A stretch of DNA of 64,000 bases, from NCBI RefSeq assembly GCF_003265995.1, contig NZ_MVJN01000002.1, forward strand, positions 360,422 to 424,421. Reading direction: 5' to 3'. This stretch comes from Legionella quinlivanii. GTDB lineage: Bacteria; Pseudomonadota; Gammaproteobacteria; Legionellales; Legionellaceae. The notes below the pieces were generated by a model that saw only the letters and a list, made by a program, of their open reading frames with translations, was not told the origin of the DNA and made no database searches. Positions 38,486-47,383 of this stretch are shown here, one piece after another; positions within the stretch are counted from its first letter, which is position 1, and each line of letters opens with the position of its first letter. A program made the translations under genes and the position numbers.

Positions 38486-40096
38486 TTATCTAAATCCAGA
38501 AATGATTCCGGACCTTACAGTACTACGTAGCTCTGAAATCAATTCGCCGCGTTGAGTTTCATCCAATAAAATCTTAAAAGAACTAATGTCTTTTTCCACG
38601 AGATCTTTATGATCAAGAAGCATTGATAAGCGAACATGTTGCGGGATCTCTTTGCATATTTGTATTAGAGAGTCTGTATCCTGTATTTCATACCGACTCT
38701 GTTTTAAAAGTTCAGATCTATCGTTCGGATGCAAACGTTTTAGTATGGTCACTAGCCATTGAGATTGTTTAGGTAAATGTTGATGATATTTAGTGGCAAA
38801 ATGATAGCAATCTGATGGCGGCAAAGCCTTTGCGATATTTATCATAATGATTGGTTTGACAATGTTGTTTCTGCTGTTTTCTGCAATATAACTATCTATT
38901 AGCTTGAAAAGATCATTTCCATGAAATAATTGAATTATCTTCCCAATCCTAGCAGGGTGAATTTTCTTAATATGCTCCAGAACGAATGGCAGATGTTCCT
39001 GTGGGTCTAAGTATTTTAAAGCCATTAATATATCTTCTCCATCCTTTATCAATCCTGGATTATTAAGTACAAATGAATGCTTATCAGTAATCCTGGCCAG
39101 GACACTATCAATATCTTCACGAAAATCAGGATTTATTATTCCAGGCTTTTTGTCATCATAAATGATGATTTCTGGTTCCATAGAAGCGACAGTTGTCCAG
39201 ATTGAAATGGGAAATTGATGGTCATCAATGACGGCATCCTTAGTACTTACAAACAGGTTATGAACTTCCACAGTTTCAATATTTCTTGCTAAACGATGAG
39301 CTTTACCAATACAACAACCGCTGCAAGAAGTATCCACATCAACGTGCAAATTAAGCGCACCAAACATGCTGTCAGGAATAAACCCGGTTCCATTTGACAA
39401 GACTACTTGTAAAAAAGGAGCTCTTTCTTTCATTAATTTCCTAAGACCATCATCATTTTGTTCAGCACAAATCAGCATACCCATTTCTACGTTATTGCCA
39501 GCCAGGTTAATATCATAGAAGTATTCCTCTCTACCAAGGTTATAAATTCTTTCTGGATGTAAGCGAGTTTCGAAGATAGGCCTATTTTTTTTATGTTTAA
39601 TTTCTTGGTTCCCGACAAAAGCATGAGCAATATTTCCCAGATATTTTTTATCACCTGGTTGATTCTGATTTTTCAGAAACTTATATCTTTCTTTATAGAA
39701 ACAACCCTCTTCTGTAGGAAATTCAAAGGCTTCATACTTTCTTCTGGTTTCATCATATTTAATGGCCAGTTTCTGCTCTTTCTTTGTAATTTTTTCAAAA
39801 TCATTGCTGCTTATATCAGTAAGGGTTGCAATTGTTCCTGGAATTACAAGTAGATTAGGTACTGCTTTTACTGCTTCCTGTAATTTAGCTAAATAGTTCG
39901 TTTTTTCCTGTTTAGTAATTCCCTTTTTGCCCCCTATCGCGTATTCATAAGTTGCGATCACAGTAATAACATCTTCCCCAAGTTCTTCTTTAGCTTGAGT
40001 CGTAATAGAGGGAATGAGGTTGATTAAAGACGAAACGAAATCACTTGGATTAAGTGAATTTTTATAGGGCCTTATTGCACATATATAAAATTTCAT
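38486..40096 (-). CDS. Nitrilase-like N-domain plus helical C-region, candidate effector
   Basis: A 536-residue protein from the ATG at 40096 (MKFYICAIRPYKN); an upstream TTG at 40126 is possible. The N-terminal 260 residues look like a distant nitrilase fold: E51 in IATYEYAIGG, the strand NLLVIPGTIATL, a Lys in YKERYKFLKN (K135 or K139), and C210 in EMGMLICAEQND, which would make the Glu-Lys-Cys triad; the Lys-Cys spacing is longer than usual. C-terminal helices repeat a pattern like LVTILKRLHPNDRSELLKQ. It is isolated next to the tRNA/repeat region. The nitrilase call and the effector idea are inference. Confidence 0.5.
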   Translation of the reverse strand: MKFYICAIRPYKNSLNPSDFVSSLINLIPSITTQAKEELGEDVITVIATYEYAIGGKKGITKQEKTNYLAKLQEAVKAVPNLLVIPGTIATLTDISSNDFEKITKKEQKLAIKYDETRRKYEAFEFPTEEGCFYKERYKFLKNQNQPGDKKYLGNIAHAFVGNQEIKHKKNRPIFETRLHPERIYNLGREEYFYDINLAGNNVEMGMLICAEQNDDGLRKLMKERAPFLQVVLSNGTGFIPDSMFGALNLHVDVDTSCSGCCIGKAHRLARNIETVEVHNLFVSTKDAVIDDHQFPISIWTTVASMEPEIIIYDDKKPGIINPDFREDIDSVLARITDKHSFVLNNPGLIKDGEDILMALKYLDPQEHLPFVLEHIKKIHPARIGKIIQLFHGNDLFKLIDSYIAENSRNNIVKPIIMINIAKALPPSDCYHFATKYHQHLPKQSQWLVTILKRLHPNDRSELLKQSRYEIQDTDSLIQICKEIPQHVRLSMLLDHKDLVEKDISSFKILLDETQRGELISELRSTVRSGIISGFR

Positions 40097-40228
40097 AGAA
40101 CTAATTAACAAATAGTTATCGTCCAATTATAGACCACAAAGCCATTCAAAGCCCGACACCCAAACAGCAAGGGTCTGACGCCCATACACTTTCAGGTTCA
40201 CAAAGAATATAATCCTGGCACATGAATA

Positions 40229-40720
40229 ATGGACTTTGTGAATTTTATAACAGGATATGATGTGCTGACTCTTGAAAACCTACAAAAATTAACTCATCCC
40301 GCCGAGTACTTTTGCCGCAGTCCAGATACTTTTCTATTAAATCAAAAGTTACTGGATTCTTTAAGCGAAAAAGAAAAGATTAAGCTGGCTGGCAAAATTG
40401 TTCTTACAACTCCAAGGCAGCGTCTTTTTTTATTACAATTTGCAATCCGGTCCATGCGAGACAAGAATGAGCCCAGCCTCAGTGACTTCAAAGAAGTGAT
40501 ATTAAGAGCACTACGATTAAGACAGGTTTTCGAAAAAAAAGATTTCTCTGATTTAAGTTCTTTATATTCCTGGTTAAATCAGTTTTTGAGTTCTGAGTTA
40601 TTTCTGGAATTCCAACAGCTTGGTAATGCGCTCGTTCTGTTAAAAGCAAATTATCTTAAAGAAGTAGCTGGCTGCGAGCCAAATGAAGTGATTACTTCTT
40701 CGCGGGCTTTTAGCCTATAA
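40229..40720 (+). CDS. Hypothetical protein, 163 aa
   Basis: I do not recognise this protein. It starts MDFVNFITGYDVLTLENLQK, is predicted mostly helical, has no signal peptide or membrane span, and ends VITSSRAFSL. Helices such as QRLFLLQFAIRSMRDKNEP could form a small all-alpha domain. It stands alone, with its ATG near 40229 lacking a strong ribosome site, 103 bases before the double-glycine peptide gene on the same strand. Confidence 0.5.
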   Translation: MDFVNFITGYDVLTLENLQKLTHPAEYFCRSPDTFLLNQKLLDSLSEKEKIKLAGKIVLTTPRQRLFLLQFAIRSMRDKNEPSLSDFKEVILRALRLRQVFEKKDFSDLSSLYSWLNQFLSSELFLEFQQLGNALVLLKANYLKEVAGCEPNEVITSSRAFSL

Positions 40721-40823
40721 ATTGAAATAATCACGCAACAAGTAATATTTAGATAGATCGCCTTGATTAATGCATGAGCAAAATCTATTCTAAAAAGACA
40801 AGCAATTATCTTAGAAGACAATA

Positions 40824-41039
40824 ATGTCAAAAAAACACGGCTCAAAGCACCTCGATAAAGTTTCAGATAGTGAATTAGAAAATTTATCAGGGGGCTTCAC
40901 AGGATTGACCGATGGTAAAGCCTTATACAAAGGAGTAGCGAGTAGCTACAAAGCTCCTTCTGCTGCGCCAGAAATAAACCTCAATACCAAGAGCAGCAAC
41001 AACACAAAAAATAAGAGTAAGAAAAAGAAACAGAAATAA
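40824..41039 (+). CDS. Double-glycine-leader peptide with Lys-rich tail (1 of 3)
   Basis: A 71-residue peptide. Residues 13-24 read VSDSELENLSGG, which fits the bacteriocin-type double-glycine leader pattern (hydrophobic -12, S -11, L -7, hydrophobic -4, GG at -2/-1). The putative core of 47 residues starts FTGLTDGKALYKG, has no Cys, and ends in a run of Lys/Asn (NTKNKSKKKKQK). It shares the leader and tail style with the genes at 56511 and 56834. GAAGACA lies before the ATG. No C39 peptidase transporter or immunity gene is adjacent. Function unknown; secreted peptide is a hypothesis. Confidence 0.7.
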   Translation: MSKKHGSKHLDKVSDSELENLSGGFTGLTDGKALYKGVASSYKAPSAAPEINLNTKSSNNTKNKSKKKKQK

Positions 41040-41272
41040 TATAACTCCGACCTTGACGATAAGCACGACCAAACCCTGCCCCTGCTGATTCTCATTAAGC
41101 AGCTGATGCTTCATTCCTTTTTTAGTCAGATAATCACTGAACTTTTCGGAGTCAGCAATGGTTTAAATAAAACCGGCGTAGAACTACGGTAACACTGGCA
41201 AATGAACCCAATTTGATCACAATGGACTAAATTGTTTATAATGCTGAATGGTCCAATAACCTGTCCGTCATT

Positions 41273-42007
41273 TTGCAAACTCCCATCGCATTAAGTGCCT
41301 GTGAAGAAGTTCATGCACTCACGATTCCTCATCTGATACAACATGAAATTACATCATTTAATTATTACCGTATGTATTTTGATGGAACAGTCATTCGTTT
41401 ATCCAGCGACAGAGCATGGACAGAGCATTTTTTTAAAAAAGATTATCTTAACAAATTGACGGTGCCAGATACCTATCTCACAGAGCCCGTTAATTATTTT
41501 ATCTGGCTAACAGAAGATTGCCCGGAAATGCTGCTTGATGCAGCAATTAATTTTGATACCTCCAATGGGATTTCAATTGCAGTACGACAGGACGATTCTA
41601 TTGAATATTTTTGTTTTGCGACTCACACGAATAATAAGTCGATTATTAACAAATTTTACTTAAACAATCTAGATCGTTTGCATCAATACGGTTTGCAGTT
41701 TAAAGAGCAGGCAAAAGGCTTGCTTGAACAAGCCAGCCGGGAAAAGTTAATTATCAAGACAGCCGATAAGTCAAAGATCCTGTCATCGTCCTATGCTCAA
41801 CAACCTCAATTATCAAAACGGGAACTTGAATGTTCATTCGCTTTGCTGAATGGAATGCGAGTGAAGGAAATTGCCAGAATGCTGGGACTATCGGTTCGTA
41901 CGATTGAATTTTACATCCAAAACATGAAAAACAAATTGAGATGCTCGAGTCAAATTGAATTGGTATTAAAGCTCGCTAATATAAATAATAACCAGCAGCA
42001 TCCCTGA
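41273..42007 (+). CDS. LuxR-family transcriptional regulator
   Basis: A frame of 244 residues from a TTG at 41273; the true start is uncertain, because no ATG lies nearby in frame until about residue 33. The C-terminal HTH is clear: LSKRELECSFALLNGMRVKE, then IARMLGLSVRTIEFYIQNMK and NKLRCSSQIELVLKL. The N-terminal part resembles the aromatic-rich sensor half of Legionella LuxR proteins (FNYYRMYFDGTVIRLSSD). It lies between the double-glycine peptide and the 869-residue orphan, which follows 41 bases later. Confidence 0.85.
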   Translation: MQTPIALSACEEVHALTIPHLIQHEITSFNYYRMYFDGTVIRLSSDRAWTEHFFKKDYLNKLTVPDTYLTEPVNYFIWLTEDCPEMLLDAAINFDTSNGISIAVRQDDSIEYFCFATHTNNKSIINKFYLNNLDRLHQYGLQFKEQAKGLLEQASREKLIIKTADKSKILSSSYAQQPQLSKRELECSFALLNGMRVKEIARMLGLSVRTIEFYIQNMKNKLRCSSQIELVLKLANINNNQQHP

Positions 42008-42048
42008 AGAACTTTTATCTTCGCAAGCATTAAACAGAGATTTATAGT

Positions 42049-44658
42049 TTGAACACACTCGAATTAAAGCTGTCTGAATTAATTGACAGCGATGAAAAAA
42101 AATGGAACCAATTTTTGGTACAGCTAAAGCTGGATAAGCATTGGCAAAAAATGAGTCTAATCGGTTTCACCGAAATGAATCGAGCCGTTGAGCACAGGTT
42201 AGAAACTTTATTTTTTATACTCTTTAATTATTCAAAAATACTATTCATCCAAATGAATAAAGTGTTTTTTAATAGCTTGCCAGGAGAATTAAAGAAAAAG
42301 TATGCCGCTCATATTATTCTCACCCAAGAACAGTCCCCCCGATTCATGAATCCTGATGAAGTGATCGGTGATTATAATAATGATAACAAGGGCGTATTTA
42401 TACGTCAGGTCACGCCATCGCGGTTTATGCGAGAAGATTGGTTATCCATTACCACTGACGGCCCGAAAACCCGCCTCCTATCTGCCACTTTTGTTCTCAA
42501 TGATGTGCCAATTGCTCTTATAGGCCAAGTCCCTTCTGATTGTAATAAAGCCTGGAAATATATAGGGGGCGTTGTGTTTTCACATCGCATAAAATGTCAT
42601 TTCGCTGGCAAGTCAGATATGAGCACTGATCTCTACTATCTAAAAAGGATTGGGAGTTATACCTACACCCTTAATCAAGACATGTTAACTCCAGATGGAG
42701 AAATTGATTATGCAAAACTGTATGAATTAAACCATTCGTTGAAACAATACACAGCTAAAGTGAAGAAAAATGTTCCAGAGTTAAGAAATAAAATTTTAGA
42801 ACAGCGGGAAAGGATAAAATCTAGCCATACCACTTATAAAACAACCTCCGGTAAAGTGAAGGAAAATCTGGAAAAAAGATCAGTTACGGAGTTTGGCGTT
42901 TTAATAAACAATGAAGCACTTCTGGCTGCCCAAATGGAAGATATTACCGGTGTGTTATTAAATACCAGGTCACACGCATCCATAATGGATGCGTTGGAGA
43001 TGCAGGGTTTTCTCGCACGGCAAGGGATTCATGTTGGGCTATTTTCCTATGATCCAAAACACCGTCCGGCTCTTATAGCCCTATCTCGTGAAGAAGTTAT
43101 GGAGACTAGTGAATTTAAGAATGCCAATGACCACTACAATTTTTCACAAATAGATCTTCCTACTGGGTATATCGAGTCGATGGGCGCAAAAACCACTAGT
43201 TATGTTTTTTATTCTTGCTACATTGCGCAATCCTACCAGGAGTATTTTGCCAACCTCAATCCGATTCTGGATAGTGCAGGCACTCGACTTAGTTTTAACA
43301 TAACAGCTTCAGATTTGCTGGCCTTTCATCGAGAGCAATTTGAAACGATAAGTAAGCTTGCAAAATTAACGCAGGACTTCGGTTGGCTCCAAACGCATAA
43401 CCGTTTGATACCTGGAAGCACATGTTTGAGGATCTTCAGCTATTCTGATGATGATCAGTTTGTGCAGACCTTCATTAAGCGATTTTTTAAGCATCAGAAT
43501 TATTTACTTCTAATAGAAAAAGATCACTTTTTCTATCAAATTGAAGTGAGTGCTGCTGAGGCCCTGAAAATTTTATCCAAAAACATTTTACAATCGCCTG
43601 CCTATTATATGTCAGTAATGAATGCATCCGAAGAGCAGATTCTCAGAGCTCAAGCAATTCAGAACATGCTTAACTCTATTGAAGTGCCTGCAGTGATACC
43701 TTGGGAGTCTCTGCCATTTATTGAAGTAAATCAACAGGGTATTTTTATTAATCTGGCATTTTTCTACAATCTCTATACGAAAATGGAAGGAAGTACTCTC
43801 CTTCAGGATTACTATGAATATTACAGAGCTATTGCGGATAGGCTAGAGAAAATCAACATACCGTTACCCCTCTCCACTTCGCAATTTTATAGATACCCAA
43901 TAATTGATATAGATGATCCAAATGCCCATAAGAAATATCTGGAATCCAGACTATCCGCAGTAAGGGCGAGCAAATCATCGCTTATTGATGAGAATCTAAT
44001 TCAGGAGCAAATTAATACCATACTGCAGGCAATGCAAAAAAAATACGCATGTACTCTTCACAAAACTGATCCTGGTGATTATTTTCTCAGGTTTTCTGAT
44101 GAGGTGCCTGCCGAAGAAATCTACAGGCTTCAAGTGAAACTTCGGCTTGATGGGGAGGTTGTTCCTCCTGTGGTAGATGAGGAGACTTGTATAACACAGT
44201 CCTCTGGTATGTTTTACCTGCGGTCAATCATGTCATTTTCAGAACACACGGCCTCTCTGATCAATGATTTAGAACTCAAAAAACAAGAGTATATCAAACA
44301 ATATCACCAGAAACCTGGATCAGACACGAGCCAAAGCCCCTATTTACATCCGGAACCATCCGCAGATCTAATTACTTTTTTTGCCAGCCCTTTTAAGTTA
44401 AATCAGGCAATGATAAGCACCATGCAGGACTCAGAAGGGATGGTTTCTAAAGAACATTTACGGAAATGGCAACCTTGCGAGGCTGGAGAGCCTTTTACAG
44501 AGAGTCATGCTAAAGCAATTCTTTATTTAATTAATGAAAAAAAGCACAGTCCTGAACAAGCTATTATGCAAACAAGCTATTTGAATGAATCAGAGGTAGA
44601 TAAAAAATTTCTAATGGATGAGTCTGAATTTTTAGATGGTTTTGTAGACTACATATAA
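42049..44658 (+). CDS. Large orphan protein, 869 aa, possible effector
   Basis: I do not recognise this protein. The frame opens with a TTG at 42049 (MNTLELKLSELIDSDEKKW). It has no signal peptide or membrane span. It has charged helices around residues 230-290 (ELRNKILEQRERIKSSHTTY), a middle region with FYSCYIAQSYQEYF, and an acidic C-terminus (MDESEFLDGFVDYI). Size, lack of domains and acidic end are compatible with a Dot/Icm substrate, but that is a guess. The adjoining LuxR gene may control it. Its end overlaps the convergent GNAT-like gene by 10 bases. Confidence 0.55.
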   Translation: MNTLELKLSELIDSDEKKWNQFLVQLKLDKHWQKMSLIGFTEMNRAVEHRLETLFFILFNYSKILFIQMNKVFFNSLPGELKKKYAAHIILTQEQSPRFMNPDEVIGDYNNDNKGVFIRQVTPSRFMREDWLSITTDGPKTRLLSATFVLNDVPIALIGQVPSDCNKAWKYIGGVVFSHRIKCHFAGKSDMSTDLYYLKRIGSYTYTLNQDMLTPDGEIDYAKLYELNHSLKQYTAKVKKNVPELRNKILEQRERIKSSHTTYKTTSGKVKENLEKRSVTEFGVLINNEALLAAQMEDITGVLLNTRSHASIMDALEMQGFLARQGIHVGLFSYDPKHRPALIALSREEVMETSEFKNANDHYNFSQIDLPTGYIESMGAKTTSYVFYSCYIAQSYQEYFANLNPILDSAGTRLSFNITASDLLAFHREQFETISKLAKLTQDFGWLQTHNRLIPGSTCLRIFSYSDDDQFVQTFIKRFFKHQNYLLLIEKDHFFYQIEVSAAEALKILSKNILQSPAYYMSVMNASEEQILRAQAIQNMLNSIEVPAVIPWESLPFIEVNQQGIFINLAFFYNLYTKMEGSTLLQDYYEYYRAIADRLEKINIPLPLSTSQFYRYPIIDIDDPNAHKKYLESRLSAVRASKSSLIDENLIQEQINTILQAMQKKYACTLHKTDPGDYFLRFSDEVPAEEIYRLQVKLRLDGEVVPPVVDEETCITQSSGMFYLRSIMSFSEHTASLINDLELKKQEYIKQYHQKPGSDTSQSPYLHPEPSADLITFFASPFKLNQAMISTMQDSEGMVSKEHLRKWQPCEAGEPFTESHAKAILYLINEKKHSPEQAIMQTSYLNESEVDKKFLMDESEFLDGFVDYI

Positions 44659-45362
44659 AAAGAGCGTTTATCTTCGCAAACATTATAATCCTCAATAAGC
44701 CAGGTGTACTCTTTTGCAATCAGTTCCCGGTGTCTTGCTTTAGCAATCCATTTGAAGTGATCTATTTCTAGTGTATAGCTATAGCCTATACAACCACCGC
44801 TCTGCTTAAAAAGATGTTTTGAAAAAAACTGCTTTGCGGTCTCGTTATTGAAATGGGGTCTTGCCAAAACACGGCATTGTTTTCCTAAAGAGCTGACGTG
44901 ATCAACCATTGCGATTAACAACTCTTTCCCCACTTGTTTACGCGCTTGTAAGTTTTCCTCTTGAGGATAACATCGGGACAGCATGCAGGATGCGGAAATG
45001 AGCATTTCGCTTATTTCAAAATATCGACCCTTCGCCCCAAAAAATTCATTGGCTTGTGACTTATAAGTGCATATCCCCCCTCCTAAAGCCACGCCCAGTA
45101 TTTCCCCATTATCCTCAGCGATAAGAAAACAAAATCCATTTTTTTTAAATCTGCTGGCGCCTTCCTCGGAAATATCTTTCTCTAAATAAGCTACCATATC
45201 GTTAACAGATTCTCTCCAATGATAAAGCAAATTCGAGTTGGTTGAGTTGAAAAGATTTTTTGAAGTATGCTCTTTTTGCTTTTTTTGCCACTCACGCAAC
45301 ACCGCCAATAGATTTTGTTTTTCAACTCCAAACTCTGAGTAGCTTAATTTTCTTATCTTCAT
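44649..45362 (-). CDS. GNAT-like acetyltransferase
   Basis: A 237-residue protein with the GNAT acetyl-CoA loop in ARKQVGKELLIAMVDHVSSL (R/Q-x-x-G-x-x pattern), preceded by the strand FLIAEDNGEILGVALGGG and YFEISEMLISASCML, and followed by VLARPHFNNETAKQFFSKHLF, the usual late helix. The N-terminal 60 residues are helical and not typical. The substrate is unknown. Confidence 0.65.
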   Translation of the reverse strand: MKIRKLSYSEFGVEKQNLLAVLREWQKKQKEHTSKNLFNSTNSNLLYHWRESVNDMVAYLEKDISEEGASRFKKNGFCFLIAEDNGEILGVALGGGICTYKSQANEFFGAKGRYFEISEMLISASCMLSRCYPQEENLQARKQVGKELLIAMVDHVSSLGKQCRVLARPHFNNETAKQFFSKHLFKQSGGCIGYSYTLEIDHFKWIAKARHRELIAKEYTWLIEDYNVCEDKRSFYM

Positions 45363-45547
45363 AGGGAAAATGCCTTTTACAAGCGTGTTTCAACGGCTAA
45401 GCTCGTCAAATCATCCACATCCTGATTATGTTTATTTTTTAACTAGTGTGAGGAGGTCTTCATCACAAAAAAAGATAGTGTCACAAGCTGGTTTAAGTTT
45501 CAATCAATTTGATACGCAGAACATTTATAGTCCTGCGTCCTGGGTTT
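45363..45547. other. Short intergenic stretch with a weak hairpin
   Basis: ACGCAG and CTGCGT at about 45514-45538 flank 13 bases and precede a T-rich run on the plus strand. A plus-strand frame across this region has no coding character. Nothing else is seen. Confidence 0.3.
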
Positions 45548-47086
45548 TTATTTATTTTTTACAACCACCTCTTGCGTTTCATTGGACTTAAATAGTCTGA
45601 GTAAGTTATTTGCTGCTGAATTGTCGTGATCTGATCTGACATATTTTCCATTCACATGATGGAAACCGGATACCGAAATTTTGCCGGCCTTCATCAATCG
45701 GGCTAACTCCTGAGCACGAAATTTCCGCCTGTCATCCAGTTCAAAAATAACAAAGCGCCGTAAATGCTGAGAATATTCAGCGGAGCGCATTCTGGCCATC
45801 ATTGAAACAATAATAACCTGGGCAAAGAAGACCATATTCCCATCCACGACCTGGAGTGAATCAGGTGTACCATCAACGCTTAGTTCGCCAGCAGGGGTGG
45901 TGTCATCAAGGGACTCGGCAAGCAGACTCAGTTGGGCACCCAATCCGGCTCCCAGATTATCTCGAAGAATATGGGGAGCGTTATCAAGCTCGGCCGCGCC
46001 ATTCCAGACTATTTGCACCAGACTCGCCCAGAGCAAAATACCCAGAGCAGTCAGGCTTCCCACCCCGGTAAAGAGTAACGCCGATGCGCCAATGGTAAGG
46101 ATCCATTTTAATGCCCCATAGAAGATTTCATCACTGTCATCCACATCGACATCAATTCCGGAGGTATCCATTGTCATGCCTGTGGTTCCACGAATAAGGC
46201 GTGGTATAGCCACCCCATTAAAATCGATGTCGACATCGGGCGCTACATCAATAAGAGGCGTATCGATTGCTCTCACTACATGACCTGTTATCTGAATTCC
46301 ATTATCTGCCATCGACATGGACAAGGAGGTCACCTTTGCACCATCGACTGACTGTCCTATCCTGGCTTCGGCACCCCGCTCCAAAACCATATCCAGAAAG
46401 TTCCTATTGTATGCGATGGCAAGTTCGGTGCGCGCTGCGACAAAGCTTTCATTGATTACCAGTGAGGCGCTAGTCTGTGGGGGGCTGGCAGAGATAACGA
46501 AGGCATCGACGGTATCTGCTCCAGAAGGAGTCAGGCTAAGTTCCACATTCCACTCCGCCTCCTCTGGGCGGGTCGCGGGATCGATAAACCTTGTCTCATT
46601 CAAACCCTGAACCAGGCTATCAGCAATGGGGAGTCTGGTATTACCAAGGATGTCCCGTATTGCGGCACTATTCATGAAATTATCAATTTCACTGGTAATT
46701 TCAGCAGGAGAAGGCGTTCCATCAATGCCATCATAGCGAAATCCAATTTCGGCAACCGGCTCAGCATCAGTCAGGAAAAGGGTCAATCTTACTGCTGCCT
46801 CAAGCGGAACAATAAGCGGCTGAGCGCCAGGGTCATCGACCGGGCGTATTTCGATAGTACCTAAAATACGGAGAATACTGCGTGGAGAATCTGGCCCCTC
46901 TTTGATCATTACAAATTCAAATGGGTCGAGCAGCACAATGATATGAGAGGCTTGCCCGCCAATCTCGCGATCGAATTCCAGCTGATCCGGGAATCGGCCA
47001 AGCCTTGTCAGCTCACGAAGAAAATCGGTGATGACGCTAAAAGCGATACCCACCGCAGCGTCTGCGGTTCCTAAATTAACATTCAT
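45548..47086 (-). CDS. GC-richer orphan with DUF3892-like C-terminus
   Basis: A 512-residue protein; the ATG at 47086 (or 47089) follows GGAGGT. The first 270 residues are beta-rich and Asp/Pro-rich (GTADAAVGIAFSVITDFLRE, AVRLTLFLTDAEPVAEIGFR). One or two hydrophobic helices follow (WILTIGASALLFTGVGSL, ALGILLWASLVQIVW). The end reads FELDDRRKFRAQELARLMKA and GKYVRSDHDNSAANNLL, which resembles DUF3892. A sampled 60-base line here is 57% GC against 40% in the 869-residue neighbour, so recent transfer is likely. The function is unknown. Confidence 0.6.
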   Translation of the reverse strand: MNVNLGTADAAVGIAFSVITDFLRELTRLGRFPDQLEFDREIGGQASHIIVLLDPFEFVMIKEGPDSPRSILRILGTIEIRPVDDPGAQPLIVPLEAAVRLTLFLTDAEPVAEIGFRYDGIDGTPSPAEITSEIDNFMNSAAIRDILGNTRLPIADSLVQGLNETRFIDPATRPEEAEWNVELSLTPSGADTVDAFVISASPPQTSASLVINESFVAARTELAIAYNRNFLDMVLERGAEARIGQSVDGAKVTSLSMSMADNGIQITGHVVRAIDTPLIDVAPDVDIDFNGVAIPRLIRGTTGMTMDTSGIDVDVDDSDEIFYGALKWILTIGASALLFTGVGSLTALGILLWASLVQIVWNGAAELDNAPHILRDNLGAGLGAQLSLLAESLDDTTPAGELSVDGTPDSLQVVDGNMVFFAQVIIVSMMARMRSAEYSQHLRRFVIFELDDRRKFRAQELARLMKAGKISVSGFHHVNGKYVRSDHDNSAANNLLRLFKSNETQEVVVKNK

Positions 47087-47383
47087 CATATACCTCCATG
47101 TAAAATGACAATGCACTCAAACGCTTGCTCACAAGACCGTTCTGTTTAAATTATATACTATCCAGGAGCCAGGCAGCGGTCCTTCTCTTAAAACCAATTT
47201 AAGCCATTTAATAAAAACTTAAGCTTTGTCTTATAAAATCAAACGTTCTTTGCTCGCCATAATGGCCAGATTGCACTTTAGTACAATATCCGTCTTTATT
47301 TTTATTAACTAAACTCAAAGGCGCAGGATGAAACCACAATCAGGGAGATGAATAAGAAGAATAAGCTTTAGCGGGAATTTGAT

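Noticed and set aside
40923..41114. 63-codon minus-strand hydrophobic frame opposite the first double-glycine peptide
   Set aside because: It arises from the complement of the Lys/Asn-rich tail and has no independent support.
45370..45591. 73-codon plus-strand frame
   Set aside because: No ribosome site, and it runs into the complement of the DUF3892-like gene; probably chance.
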